Assembly (NCBI GenBank): GCA_965228625.1
Contig: OZ245829.1
Coordinates: 3,906,001 to 3,970,000 of the forward strand
DNA length: 64,000 bases
DNA from: UBA2767 sp965228625
Lineage (GTDB): Bacteria > Pseudomonadota > Alphaproteobacteria > Rhizobiales > Methyloligellaceae
Direction: 5' to 3'
Position numbers and translations under genes: made by a program. The notes below the pieces were generated by a model, which was given only the letters and a program-made list of their open reading frames with translations, was not told where the DNA came from and searched no databases. Every line of letters begins with the position of its first letter. Position 1 is the first letter of the stretch. This document shows, piece after piece, positions 42,790 through 50,908 of the stretch.

Positions 42790-43059
42790 GTGGCTAAATT
42801 CGTCATGGTCTTCTTCGCGGCGGTGGCTTGCATCCAGCTCATCAAACCCATCGGTTGGCCCGGCCTAAAGCAGCGCCGGGACGCATGGAAGCTGGTCATG
42901 GCCGGATTCATGGCTGTGCTTGTCGTGATCGGCATACGGTATGCGACGGACGCGGAACCCTCGCCCCCGAAGACCGATGTCGAGAATAGCCAGACCAGAG
43001 GGAAATCGATCGGTTACGTCAGTCACCGGGCAGGCATACCGGCTTCATGGCGTGCCTGA
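42790..43059 (+). CDS. Small membrane protein
   Basis: An 89-residue frame from GTG 42790 with AGGAG six bases upstream. It has an N-terminal hydrophobic segment (FVMVFFAAVACIQLI), then KQRRDAWK and a second helix (LVMAGFMAVLVVIGIRY), followed by a polar tail. Probably a two-pass inner-membrane protein of unknown function. Confidence 0.5.
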   Translation: MAKFVMVFFAAVACIQLIKPIGWPGLKQRRDAWKLVMAGFMAVLVVIGIRYATDAEPSPPKTDVENSQTRGKSIGYVSHRAGIPASWRA

Positions 43060-43108
43060 CTGCATTTCTATTGCCTGGCAGCCGTGGGTGCTCTCCGGCC
43101 CCGAAGCC

Positions 43109-43354
43109 TCAATGACGGCGGGCGCTAACGATGAATGCCTGAATCGTCTCCTCCCCGAGCGCCTTGCGCGCTTCCAGGCGGTGAACACCCTTGATCAAAA
43201 CGTAGCGGCCCTTCCCGGGGCGCACCTGGATGGGCCGCTCTTCCGCCTCATCCATGATCTCCTCGGCAACGGCCTCGACCTTTTCGGGATCAAGTTCCTT
43301 GCGGCGCTCGGTTGGAACGTAAATTTCCTCGATTCTCAAGACAACGACGCGCAC
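43109..43354 (-). CDS. Stand-alone ParB-like N-terminal domain protein
   Basis: An 81-residue protein consisting only of a ParB/sulfiredoxin-type fold. The box-II-like motif reads YVLIKGVHRLEARKALGEE, where ParB has G-E-R/H-R-x-x-A. In ParB this domain is a CTP-binding switch. In isolated form it may bind nucleotide or act as a regulator. It starts with GTG and GAAGG eight bases upstream. No ParA or DNA-binding partner is nearby. Confidence 0.65.
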   Translation of the reverse strand: MRVVVLRIEEIYVPTERRKELDPEKVEAVAEEIMDEAEERPIQVRPGKGRYVLIKGVHRLEARKALGEETIQAFIVSARRH

Positions 43355-43723
43355 AACGATACCCTTCTCAGGCCCAACATCCGGGCTTGGAACACCTTAG
43401 GCAATCTCGCCAGCCGCGGCTGAGCCGGGCAGGGGCCGTCCCAAGCACATCATCGGTGGCAAGCTCCGCAAAGGTTATCATGGGGCAGATGTTTCCGGTC
43501 TCGCAAACTCGAAGGTAGCAAGTTTCGTCGCCGCGAATGACTGCTCTTGGCACTTAGCGGACATCGTTCGCCCCGCCGGTTTATGACCGCTTGCCGGCCC
43601 GATCCGGAAATTTGGCGCACGGAAGGCGGTCCAAGGCTGTACAGCGGACCTGGCCGATGCCGGAAGGCCACGTCGGCCTTTTTGACCCGGACGGGCAACC
43701 CATTCACCTGGGAACGGAAGTCC
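43355..43723. other. Intergenic region with repeat half-site
   Basis: About 370 bp with no gene. At 43541-43562 lies CTGCTCTTGGCACTTAGCGG followed by AC, a left-end half of the dispersed repeat without the rest. Confidence 0.4.
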
Positions 43724-44386
43724 TCAAGCGCCGTCCGCGGCCAGGGACGCCAATTCCGCAACCATCTCGTCCGTCGTGCGTTGACGGCAATAGCCTCGAT
43801 TGTTCGCGATCGACGTCGCGTGCTGCTTTTCGTTCAACGCCGCGCAGGCGTCCGTGACCAGGGTCACCAGGTAGCCGTAGTCACAGGCATCGCGCACGGT
43901 GGAGTCAATGCACTGGTCCGTCAGCACCCCGCTCACGATCAGATGCTTCACGCCGAGATTGCCCAGGAGGTAGTGGATGTTGGTCGAGATAAACGGCGAC
44001 GACGACGTCTTTGGCACGACGATCTCATCGCCCTCGGGTGCGATCGCATCGAGCACCTGTGCGTCGCGCGAGCCCCTGGGACAGAACAATCCGGAGATCT
44101 TGTAGTCGAGCCCCATGTCGCGGCCGTCCAATGTCAGGCTTTCGATCACCGTGTACAGGACTTCCACGCCGACCTCCCGGCAGGCCGACTGGAGGCGTTG
44201 CATGTTCGGAATCGCCTGTTCGCGCATGGCGCGGAAGAAATACCCATAGCGCGCCGCAATCTCGTCGGGCGTAAGCCCCGCGGACTGGCCGCCGCCTTCC
44301 ATCGAGTAATTCTGTACGTCAACGAACAGGAGCGCCGTTGCCCCGCGCCGCACCGGCACATCGCGCGATAATCCGAAATCCGTCAT
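43724..44386 (-). CDS. Cysteine hydrolase of the isochorismatase family
   Basis: A 220-residue hydrolase with an intact Asp-Lys-Cys triad: ALLFVDVQNYSM, VPKTSSSPFIST and GVLTDQCIDSTVRDACDYGY. It resembles ureidoacrylate/N-carbamoyl-type amidohydrolases and releases ammonia or an amine from an amide. It lies 37 bases downstream of a glutamine-synthetase-like gene on the same strand, and a role in nitrogen recovery from an amide or polyamine compound is inferred. In contrast to the domain at 23.3-23.9 kb, the nucleophilic Cys is present. Confidence 0.87.
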   Translation of the reverse strand: MTDFGLSRDVPVRRGATALLFVDVQNYSMEGGGQSAGLTPDEIAARYGYFFRAMREQAIPNMQRLQSACREVGVEVLYTVIESLTLDGRDMGLDYKISGLFCPRGSRDAQVLDAIAPEGDEIVVPKTSSSPFISTNIHYLLGNLGVKHLIVSGVLTDQCIDSTVRDACDYGYLVTLVTDACAALNEKQHATSIANNRGYCRQRTTDEMVAELASLAADGA

Positions 44387-44423
44387 GCCGCTTCTCGCCG
44401 GATGTGTTTATGCGCATGTCGCA

Positions 44424-45704
44424 TCAGTAAACCTCCGCGTAGCGATCGCAGATCTCTTCCGGCGTGGCGCCTTTCAGGGCCTCGATCTCGGCGCGCTTGA
44501 AGGTGAGATAGGCCGATTTGGCGTCGGCGTTCCACCACGATGCGGCCAGCTCATCGGCCTCTAGTGCATCGAGCGCCTCATCGAGCGAGCGCGGCAGCAA
44601 TGGCGCTTGCGTATCGGGCGGCGGCAGTTCGAGCCCGCGTGCCAGCCCGTCGACGCCGGCCCAGATGACTGCGCCGAGTGCGAGATAGGGGCAGTTCGAC
44701 CCGTCCGCCACGCGATACTCGACATTGAACTGTTGCGCCGGCTCCTCGGGCGAGGCCGTGAAAACGGGCGCGACACGCAGCGCCGCCCCGCGGTCCTGCA
44801 CGTTGAGATCTGCGTGCACCGGTGCCCAGCGATTTGGCGTCAGGCGATAGTAGGACGCGACCGAAGGCGCGGTGAACGCGCAAAGCGCCGGCAGATGCGC
44901 AAGCACGCCAGCGAAGAACGGTGCTGTGCGCGCCGAAATCCCGTATGCCGCATCGGGGTCGGATGTCGTCGGTGTGCCCCCGTCCCACAGGCTCATATGG
45001 ATATGTGTGCCATTGCCGATCCCGTCCGGTGCCAGAATTGGCGAGAAGATCGCCCTTTGCTCCATACGCCAGGCAACCGCACGCGCCATCTCGCGAAGGA
45101 CCACCGCGGCATCCGCGGCCCGCAAGCCGTCCTCCGGCGCGACCGTTGCCTCAAACTGCCGCGGCCCGTACTCGGGCAGGAAGCTGTCCGGTTTGAAGCC
45201 CGCCATGCGCATCGCCCCCATCAGCGCTTCGCCAAAGCCACCTTGCCGCCGGAAGGAGTCCAGCGCATAGGTTGCCCCCGGCCGGTCCTCCACACCCGTC
45301 AACATGAATTCGTGTTCGAAGCTCGCCATGACCCTGAGGTCGAACTTCGCCAGCGCCTCCAGCGCCCGTGCCAGAAACGTCCGCGGACAGAACTCCCACG
45401 CGCTTCCGTCCGTGTTGACGATATCGCCGAGATAGAACCGCTCGACTGTCCCGTCCTCGAAAGGCACTTCGACCCGCATTTGTGGATCCGGCCGGATGAT
45501 CAGATCTCCCGACGTGCCGAACGGTGTCGTGTAGATCGGCCCGAAACACGACATCATAATGTTGGAGTGGGTCAGTCCCACGCCCTTCTTCAGCCGTACG
45601 CCGACATCGGCCTCCGGAAATGCCTTGCCGCGCACGATGCCGGCCCAGTCGCACACGCCAACAAAGATCAGGGGGTCTGGTTGCATGAAAACGGGAGAGT
45701 CCAT
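44424..45704 (-). CDS. Glutamine synthetase-family ligase (gamma-glutamylamide synthetase-like)
   Basis: A 426-residue member of the glutamine synthetase superfamily, shorter than GlnA (~470) and of the type III/PuuA-like branch. Visible motifs are the metal Glu region ASFEHEFML, PEYGPRQFEATVAPEDGL, GNGTHIHMSLWD and YYRLTPNRWAP. Such enzymes attach glutamate to polyamines, ethanolamine or anilines using ATP. Its pairing with an isochorismatase-family amidase suggests use of an amine as nitrogen source. CGAGGAT lies about 9 bases before the ATG. Confidence 0.86.
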   Translation of the reverse strand: MDSPVFMQPDPLIFVGVCDWAGIVRGKAFPEADVGVRLKKGVGLTHSNIMMSCFGPIYTTPFGTSGDLIIRPDPQMRVEVPFEDGTVERFYLGDIVNTDGSAWEFCPRTFLARALEALAKFDLRVMASFEHEFMLTGVEDRPGATYALDSFRRQGGFGEALMGAMRMAGFKPDSFLPEYGPRQFEATVAPEDGLRAADAAVVLREMARAVAWRMEQRAIFSPILAPDGIGNGTHIHMSLWDGGTPTTSDPDAAYGISARTAPFFAGVLAHLPALCAFTAPSVASYYRLTPNRWAPVHADLNVQDRGAALRVAPVFTASPEEPAQQFNVEYRVADGSNCPYLALGAVIWAGVDGLARGLELPPPDTQAPLLPRSLDEALDALEADELAASWWNADAKSAYLTFKRAEIEALKGATPEEICDRYAEVY

Positions 45705-46549
45705 CGGGGTTTATCCTCGTCATGACACTCGGTCACGATAAGCGGGAAAAACCTAATCGCAAGCCACTTCCCCATGTCCGGAGACCGTGAGCCCATAAGG
45801 CCTGATGTTTGTGAGGGTCAAACGAGAGGCCCGTTGGCGGGTACCGTCGTTAAGTGATGGTTCGATGACGGGTTCGGGCACGAGCGGAACACAAATGCTT
45901 CGCAGTGATGCCGTCCACTCGCTAATGAAGAGCAGCCATATGGCCAAAAACTCGGTGACCGGGTCCACTCGCAGCGTTCGCGGGAGCTTTTGACACATCA
46001 GTGTGGAAGAAACGCTAAGTGGGTTTCAGCTAGCAGGAGTTCCGTGTGTCGGGGGGCGATTTCGCCCATTGGCACCATCACATTTCATAATCTGGCCTGA
46101 CGCCAAGCCAATCCACTTGCAACCAAAGACCCGCTGCCCCGTACTGTGTGGGATTGGCTATTGGGGACGCTGAGTTGGTCCAACGAGATACGACTGTTGC
46201 CCGAGCGGATAGGATGTCCGCATTTGGGAGTGAAGCGGACATTGGCTGATCTCCGTTCCGCGTGCCGCTGATGACGCACGGCGGACTCGTTGCCTAATCA
46301 ATCCAGTACTAGGCTTAGTCTTCATTTATTTTGTCGCCGCGTGCAAACACGTCCGGTGGATACAACTCTCAGATGATTTGCTGAATGCGAAATTATTCAC
46401 CGGTTATGAGTGATTTCATCGCTTCAATTTGACTCAGAGACAAGCGCAAATTTAGATAGCAGATCATGAGAAGCGCCAATCCAAGAACAACCATAATTTT
46501 TCTGGTTCACGTGACTATGTTGCCCGTTGCGTTCGGGTGAGCTTGAAGA
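45705..46549. other. Long intergenic region at the edge of an A+T-rich segment
   Basis: About 845 bp with no convincing gene. It contains a sequence (45873-45913) related to one at 50646-50685, and a perfect 8-bp hairpin ATGTCCGC/GCGGACAT (46214-46221 and 46235-46242) of the dispersed repeat family. From about 46300 the base composition becomes markedly A+T-rich, and this continues through the next gene. Confidence 0.45.
45873..45913 (+). repeat. Candidate flanking direct repeat A
   Basis: Aligns with 50646-50685 in the same orientation at about 33 of 41 positions; identical blocks include GAACACAA, TTCGC and GTGATGCCG. The two copies bracket the A+T-rich two-gene segment. Confidence 0.45.
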
Positions 46550-48202
46550 ATGAAATATTGGACGAAATTATTTGGATTATTCGTGGCATCATCGATTTTG
46601 GCCAGCATTCTCGTTGGTAATTCAGTAGTTGCTCAATCTACTGGGAACGCGATAGAGGGCCTCTTAAATTGGAGTTTGCAAAATTATCAGCGAGAGCAAC
46701 AGAGGAAGCAGAAAAAGAAGGTCCTAAGAAAACTCAATTCTCTAATCGCTGATTGCGATAAAAATCACAATGTTTCAGCTTGTAACAAAGCGCTTGCATA
46801 CAACCTTTCCCCTGCTGGTAGATCTCACGTATTAAAAGTTAGGGCAAAAGCCGTATCCTACAATGCAATGCTTCCGCATTGGCGCGGCTGCTTTAACAGG
46901 TCAGATTTGGATGACTGTGAGAGTGCTATAAAGATCTATATCGCTAACCCGAACGTCATTGACAAACAAAGTTGGGAAAATCTGCGGAATAGACGTGATG
47001 ATTTAATTCGAGGAAAGCATGGTCAAGGCAATAGCCTTGCGACGAAGCGCACCCAGAGCAGAGAGATCGAAGCGCCGCGAGTTCAACAACAGCGCCAACA
47101 CGATGCGCAAACCAAAATAAGACAACTTGAGCGCGAAAAGGCGCGGCTGGAGAAGGAGATTCGCGAAAAGGCACGGCTGGAGAAGGAGATTCGCGAAAAG
47201 GCACGGCTCGAACAAGAACGTCGCGCTGAAGAGCATCGCCGATGGCGCGAGGCTAAGGAAAAGGCTCAAAGAGAAGCTTTTCTCAGTTTCTACAATTTAT
47301 GCCAGCGGTCGAATAATACACAGGCGTGTGAAAAGGCGTTCGCGCATTCAGCAGCAAAGCCGGATGAACTCAGAAAGATCGTCGCCAAGCAAAATCAGCT
47401 TTCTGCGGCTGGGCTTCAAGGGGCTTCACTGTTGATCAGTGCCTTTGCTGCCTTTTTGACTATGGCCTTGGGAATAGTGGCCTATTTCCAGTGGAGACAG
47501 GGAAACCTCCGAGTCCCATTTGGCCTAAGTTTGTCCCCTAGACAAGCTGCGCCAAGACTAGCCTCAACGAGTTCGCTCATTTCCACAAAATCCATCGACG
47601 CAAAAGAATTTTTGGATGAGGAGCAGGCCTCAGATGTTGACCAGGCTTCCAATAAGGAAAATGCCTCGGATGAGGATAAGGCTCCAGATGAAGAACAAGC
47701 CACAGATGAGAAACAGGCCCTAAATGAGGGTAAGCTAGAAAACAATGATAAGGGCCGTAGTCGGGAACCCGACGAAAACAAGATCGCCTCAGAGTCAACA
47801 GGCGGAGCGCCCAATTCACAAAGCGTCTCAAGCCAAATTGCTACGGCCGTCGCTAATCCAGCCGTTTATGTGGCTTCGTACATTGTTCTAATGTTGCCGA
47901 CTTACCTGTTGCCGTATCTGGGCTCAAATTCGTTGATCATGAACGCGGCAAGCGCGGCGGTCTTGGGATTGCTTCAACCATTGTTTTTGATCCACTTGGC
48001 CTGTTTGGCATTATTGGTAGCGCTCGCATGGTTCAGAGGTGTGAATATCGACAAAAAATGGCTCGCAGTATTTCCTGTTTTAGCAATGGTCTTTGACTTA
48101 ATGCCAGGCATGAACGTCATACCACTCGTGCCGACGGTGATGCACCTTCTGGCAATAACGCTCGGCGTTGTAGGGACAACTTCAACTAGCAAAGCGGACT
48201 GA
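46550..48202 (+). CDS. Exported/membrane protein with Cys-pair repeats, coiled coil and acidic region
   Basis: A 550-residue protein of unknown family. Order: signal peptide (residues 1-28); three short Cys-pair motifs (ADCDKNHNVSACNKAL, GCFNRSDLDDCESAI and LCQRSNNTQACEKAF) separated by a KARLEKEIRE coiled-coil repeat; a membrane helix (SLLISAFAAFLTMALGIVAY); an acidic Glu/Asp/Gln/Ala low-complexity stretch (residues ~355-400); then three or four C-terminal helices (YIVLMLPTYLLPYL, LIHLACLALLVALAWF). Base usage is more A+T-rich than the neighbouring operons, suggesting transfer. The next gene starts 4 bases after its stop, so the two proteins are likely partners. Confidence 0.75.
   Translation: MKYWTKLFGLFVASSILASILVGNSVVAQSTGNAIEGLLNWSLQNYQREQQRKQKKKVLRKLNSLIADCDKNHNVSACNKALAYNLSPAGRSHVLKVRAKAVSYNAMLPHWRGCFNRSDLDDCESAIKIYIANPNVIDKQSWENLRNRRDDLIRGKHGQGNSLATKRTQSREIEAPRVQQQRQHDAQTKIRQLEREKARLEKEIREKARLEKEIREKARLEQERRAEEHRRWREAKEKAQREAFLSFYNLCQRSNNTQACEKAFAHSAAKPDELRKIVAKQNQLSAAGLQGASLLISAFAAFLTMALGIVAYFQWRQGNLRVPFGLSLSPRQAAPRLASTSSLISTKSIDAKEFLDEEQASDVDQASNKENASDEDKAPDEEQATDEKQALNEGKLENNDKGRSREPDENKIASESTGGAPNSQSVSSQIATAVANPAVYVASYIVLMLPTYLLPYLGSNSLIMNAASAAVLGLLQPLFLIHLACLALLVALAWFRGVNIDKKWLAVFPVLAMVFDLMPGMNVIPLVPTVMHLLAITLGVVGTTSTSKAD
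47132..47218 (+). repeat. 30-bp coding tandem repeat
   Basis: Nearly three copies of a 30-bp unit (CGCGAAAAGGCACGGCTGGA...) encode a KARLEKEIRE decapeptide, forming a coiled coil in the exported protein. The second and third copies are almost identical, so the expansion is recent. Confidence 0.8.
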
Positions 48203-48206
48203 AAAA

Positions 48207-50579
48207 ATGTCGATGATTGCAAATCGACAGATTATGCAATTTACATCGTCCCAAGCTCGATTTGCCCTAGTGTGCTTCGTCTTAGCAATTTTATTGTCAC
48301 CCTCGATCGTCAGTGCACAGCTTTTGCCAGATTGTCCTGGTCGCTGGGTTTCTGGCGGCTTCGGAGCAAAGGATTGTGTGTGCGCCAATGGTGCACCGGC
48401 CGTAACCTATGAAGATCGCGGCCAACTAAGATTTCGATGCCGATCCGGTCATCCGGCGAGGGGTGGAAATCAACTAAATCCGTCTTCTTCTGCACCGTTC
48501 GAACCCACCCAAAGCAGTCCCGGAAATAGGGCTCGGTCTGCGGTCAGAAAAGAAATGAAGCGCATACGCGCAATGCTCAAAGATGCCAGGGCAGTAGAGA
48601 AACTGGCGGAACGGCGCTTGGACAAAGCGAACAAACAAGTAGCCGCACTGGCGGCCAAGGCCCAGGCAACCAACGACCTCGAAGAAAAACTGTCTCTCGT
48701 CACGAAACAGTTGGAAATCAAGAAAGCAATGCTCCCCGTTGTGCGGCAGCGGGAGCAAATTCGGGAGACCATAACAAACTTAAGAATCAAGCTGAGGCAG
48801 GCATCACAAACCTATAGGCGAACTCCTCGTGTGGTCACACAAGGACGCACTTTGACCCAGGGCAAAGGCAGAGGGCCTGTCTTCACGCAAGGCAAGGGCG
48901 AAGGGCCCGTCCTGACGCAGGGCAAAGGCAGAGGGCCTGTCTTCACGCAAGGCAAGGGCGAAGGGCCCGTCCTGACGCAGGGCAAAGGCAGAGGGCCTGT
49001 CTTCACGCAAGGCAAGGGCCAAGGGCCCGTCCTGACGCAGGGCAAGGGCGAAGGCGCCGTCCTGACCCAGGGCAAAGGCCAAGGGCCCGTCTTGACGCAG
49101 GGCAAAGGCGAAGGCCCCGTCCTGACGCAGGGCAAAGGCAAGGGGCCCGTCCTGACGCAGGGCAAAGGCAGAGGGCCTGTCTTCACGCAAGGCAAGGGCC
49201 AAGGGCCCGTCCTGACGCAGGGCAAAGGCCAAGGGCCTGTCTTCACGCAAGGCAAGGGCCAAGGGCCCGTCCTGACCCAGGGCAAAGGCCAAGGGCCCGT
49301 CTTGACGCAGGGCAAAGGCAAGGGGCCCGTCCTGACGCAGGGCAAAGGCAAAGGGCCCGTCCTGACGCAGGGCAAAGGCAGAGGGCCTGTCTTCACGCAA
49401 GGCAAGGGCCAAGGGCCCGTCCTGACGCAGGGCAGAGGCCAAGGGCCCGTCCTGACGCAGGGCAGAGGCCAAGGGCCTGTCTTCACGCAAGGCAAGGGCC
49501 AAGGGCCCGTCCTGACGCAGGGCAAAGGTGAAGGCGCCGTCCTGACCCAGGGCAAAGGCCAAGGGCCCGTCCTGACGCAGGGCAAAGGCCAAGGTCCCGT
49601 CCTGACGCAGGGCAAAGGCAAGGGGCCCGTCCTGACGCAGGGCAAGGGCGAAGGGGCTGTCTTCACGCAGGGCAAAGGTGAGGGGCCTGTCTCGACGCAG
49701 GGCAAGGGCGAAGGGTCCGTCTTGACGCAAGGCAAGGGCAAGGGGCCCGTCTTGACGCAAGGCAAAGGTGAAGGGCCTGACTTCACCCAAGGTGCAGCCC
49801 TTGGCTCCAACAGGTACCGTGATCGACCATCGATTTCGCTGCCGCAGATACATCCAACGACAACGACCAAACCAACGTCGCGCGAAGACCTAACCGAAAG
49901 GGACAAGCTTTGGCAGCTATATGGCCATGATCAACAAACCATTCAGAGCATCGTCAACGACGCAGATTATGCATCTTTGGCGTCAGCCGCATACAATCCA
50001 AGCGAGAAACTGGAAATCGAAGGCTGGAGTCGTATTGAGACGATACCTTACACAAACAAGAATACCGGCTCAAATGCGGCGAGCATCTATGAGTCGAAGA
50101 CAGGTGAAATCGTGGTCGCCTTTCAAGGCACGAGTGAAGACGGATTCTGGAGCAAGACCCGTGAATGGGCCTTTACGAATCTTGGACCCTTCTATGGTTT
50201 TGAATCTGGTCAAACGGATTGGGCAAAAGGTATCGCCCGCAAGGCAGCTAATGACTATCCAGGTCGCAAACTGACATTTGTGGGTCATTCAATGGGTGGG
50301 AGATTGGCACGGATTGCCCGAACCGAAACGGGCGCGGATGCAGTGACATTTGATTCTGCACCTGCATCCGGCAATGAAAATGTCGCTATGCTTGAAGCGA
50401 ACCCGGCCGGTACTTGGAGGGCGTATCGCGCCCCCGGAGATGTTCCATCACTCCTAACAGCATTGCCTACAACCGAAATCAAAAACTACGATAAATCACG
50501 GGCAAATGGCAGTACGCACTCTATCGCTGAACTGGCAAGAGCCATGCAAGAAATGAAAAATTACGGCCTTACGAAATAA
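48207..50579 (+). CDS. Exported protein with 31 TQGKG decapeptide repeats and C-terminal lipase-like domain
   Basis: A 790-residue protein. Residues ~15-37 form a signal sequence (FALVCFVLAILLSPSIVSAQ). A small Cys-rich part follows (PDCPGRW, KDCVCANG). A coiled coil covers ~110-200. Residues 216-525 are 31 perfect-length decapeptides of the form (L/F)TQGKGxGPV with x = R, E, Q or K. The C-terminal ~230 residues are a class-3-lipase-like alpha/beta hydrolase: IVVAFQGTSED, nucleophile in LTFVGHSMGGRLARIA, Asp candidate in AYRAPGDVPS and His in NGSTHSIAEL. It is tightly coupled to the preceding membrane protein. A secreted or surface lipase carried on a flexible Lys/Gly stalk is inferred; toxin, adhesin or cell-envelope enzyme roles are all open. 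Confidence 0.82.
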   Translation: MSMIANRQIMQFTSSQARFALVCFVLAILLSPSIVSAQLLPDCPGRWVSGGFGAKDCVCANGAPAVTYEDRGQLRFRCRSGHPARGGNQLNPSSSAPFEPTQSSPGNRARSAVRKEMKRIRAMLKDARAVEKLAERRLDKANKQVAALAAKAQATNDLEEKLSLVTKQLEIKKAMLPVVRQREQIRETITNLRIKLRQASQTYRRTPRVVTQGRTLTQGKGRGPVFTQGKGEGPVLTQGKGRGPVFTQGKGEGPVLTQGKGRGPVFTQGKGQGPVLTQGKGEGAVLTQGKGQGPVLTQGKGEGPVLTQGKGKGPVLTQGKGRGPVFTQGKGQGPVLTQGKGQGPVFTQGKGQGPVLTQGKGQGPVLTQGKGKGPVLTQGKGKGPVLTQGKGRGPVFTQGKGQGPVLTQGRGQGPVLTQGRGQGPVFTQGKGQGPVLTQGKGEGAVLTQGKGQGPVLTQGKGQGPVLTQGKGKGPVLTQGKGEGAVFTQGKGEGPVSTQGKGEGSVLTQGKGKGPVLTQGKGEGPDFTQGAALGSNRYRDRPSISLPQIHPTTTTKPTSREDLTERDKLWQLYGHDQQTIQSIVNDADYASLASAAYNPSEKLEIEGWSRIETIPYTNKNTGSNAASIYESKTGEIVVAFQGTSEDGFWSKTREWAFTNLGPFYGFESGQTDWAKGIARKAANDYPGRKLTFVGHSMGGRLARIARTETGADAVTFDSAPASGNENVAMLEANPAGTWRAYRAPGDVPSLLTALPTTEIKNYDKSRANGSTHSIAELARAMQEMKNYGLTK
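48852..49781 (+). repeat. 31-copy 30-bp coding minisatellite
   Basis: Exactly 930 bp made of 31 head-to-tail 30-bp units, many in identical 60-bp pairs with alternating CTGACGCAG and TTCACGCAA starts. Length is always a multiple of 30, so the reading frame is kept. Near-identity of distant units shows recent expansion or gene conversion and predicts length variation among strains. Because of codon pattern, two other frames on the minus strand are also open but are not genes. Confidence 0.95.
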
Positions 50580-50645
50580 GCACCCAATTCTCGAGTCAAT
50601 GTCACAGAATTGCATGGCCCATGAGAGACTTTGATGAGTGATTGG

Positions 50646-50685
50646 TTCCGGCACATACCGAACACAATGGTTCGCGGTGATGCCG
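50646..50685 (+). repeat. Candidate flanking direct repeat B
   Basis: Partner of 45873-45913, 66 bases after the lipase-like gene. It begins TTCCGGCACATACCGAACAC and ends GTGATGCCG. It marks the right edge of the A+T-rich segment. Confidence 0.45.
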
Positions 50686-50767
50686 GTCGCTTCTGGGAAC
50701 CATCTCTCTCAAGAGCGGAATGTCATCGGAGCAGGCGCGCGCCGAGCGGGCGCGCGCCTGTCCTGTG

Positions 50768-50908
50768 TCAGCGGGTCGGGACCAGCTTGCGCAGGGCCGC
50801 GACCAGAAGCGCGACGTGATCGAGGAACGTGCCTCCGCGGGCATGCCGCGCATTCTTCATCAGCGCATCGTATTCGGCGTCGGTGAGCTGTCCGGTCTGA
50901 TTAGCCAT
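50768..50908 (-). CDS. Small hypothetical protein (46 aa)
   Basis: A 46-residue helical protein (MANQTGQLTDAEYDALMKNA ... LRKLVPTR) starting at ATG 50908 with GGAG seven bases upstream. The good ribosome site and amphipathic pattern favour a real gene. Longer in-frame extensions upstream look noncoding. Function unknown. Confidence 0.5.
   Translation of the reverse strand: MANQTGQLTDAEYDALMKNARHARGGTFLDHVALLVAALRKLVPTR

Noticed and set aside
45753..45998. A minus-strand 81-codon frame upstream of the A+T-rich segment
   Set aside because: It covers the flanking repeat sequence, has no ribosome site and no recognisable pattern.
48852..49781. Regular repeats that might suggest a CRISPR array
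   Set aside because: There are no unique spacers: the 30-bp units are contiguous, encode a periodic peptide in one frame, and no cas genes are present.
48804..49906. Two long minus-strand reading frames (about 350 and 364 codons) across the repeat region
   Set aside because: They arise from the 30-bp periodicity of the plus-strand gene, have proline-rich repetitive translations, and lack a start site; the plus frame joins a real signal peptide and hydrolase domain.
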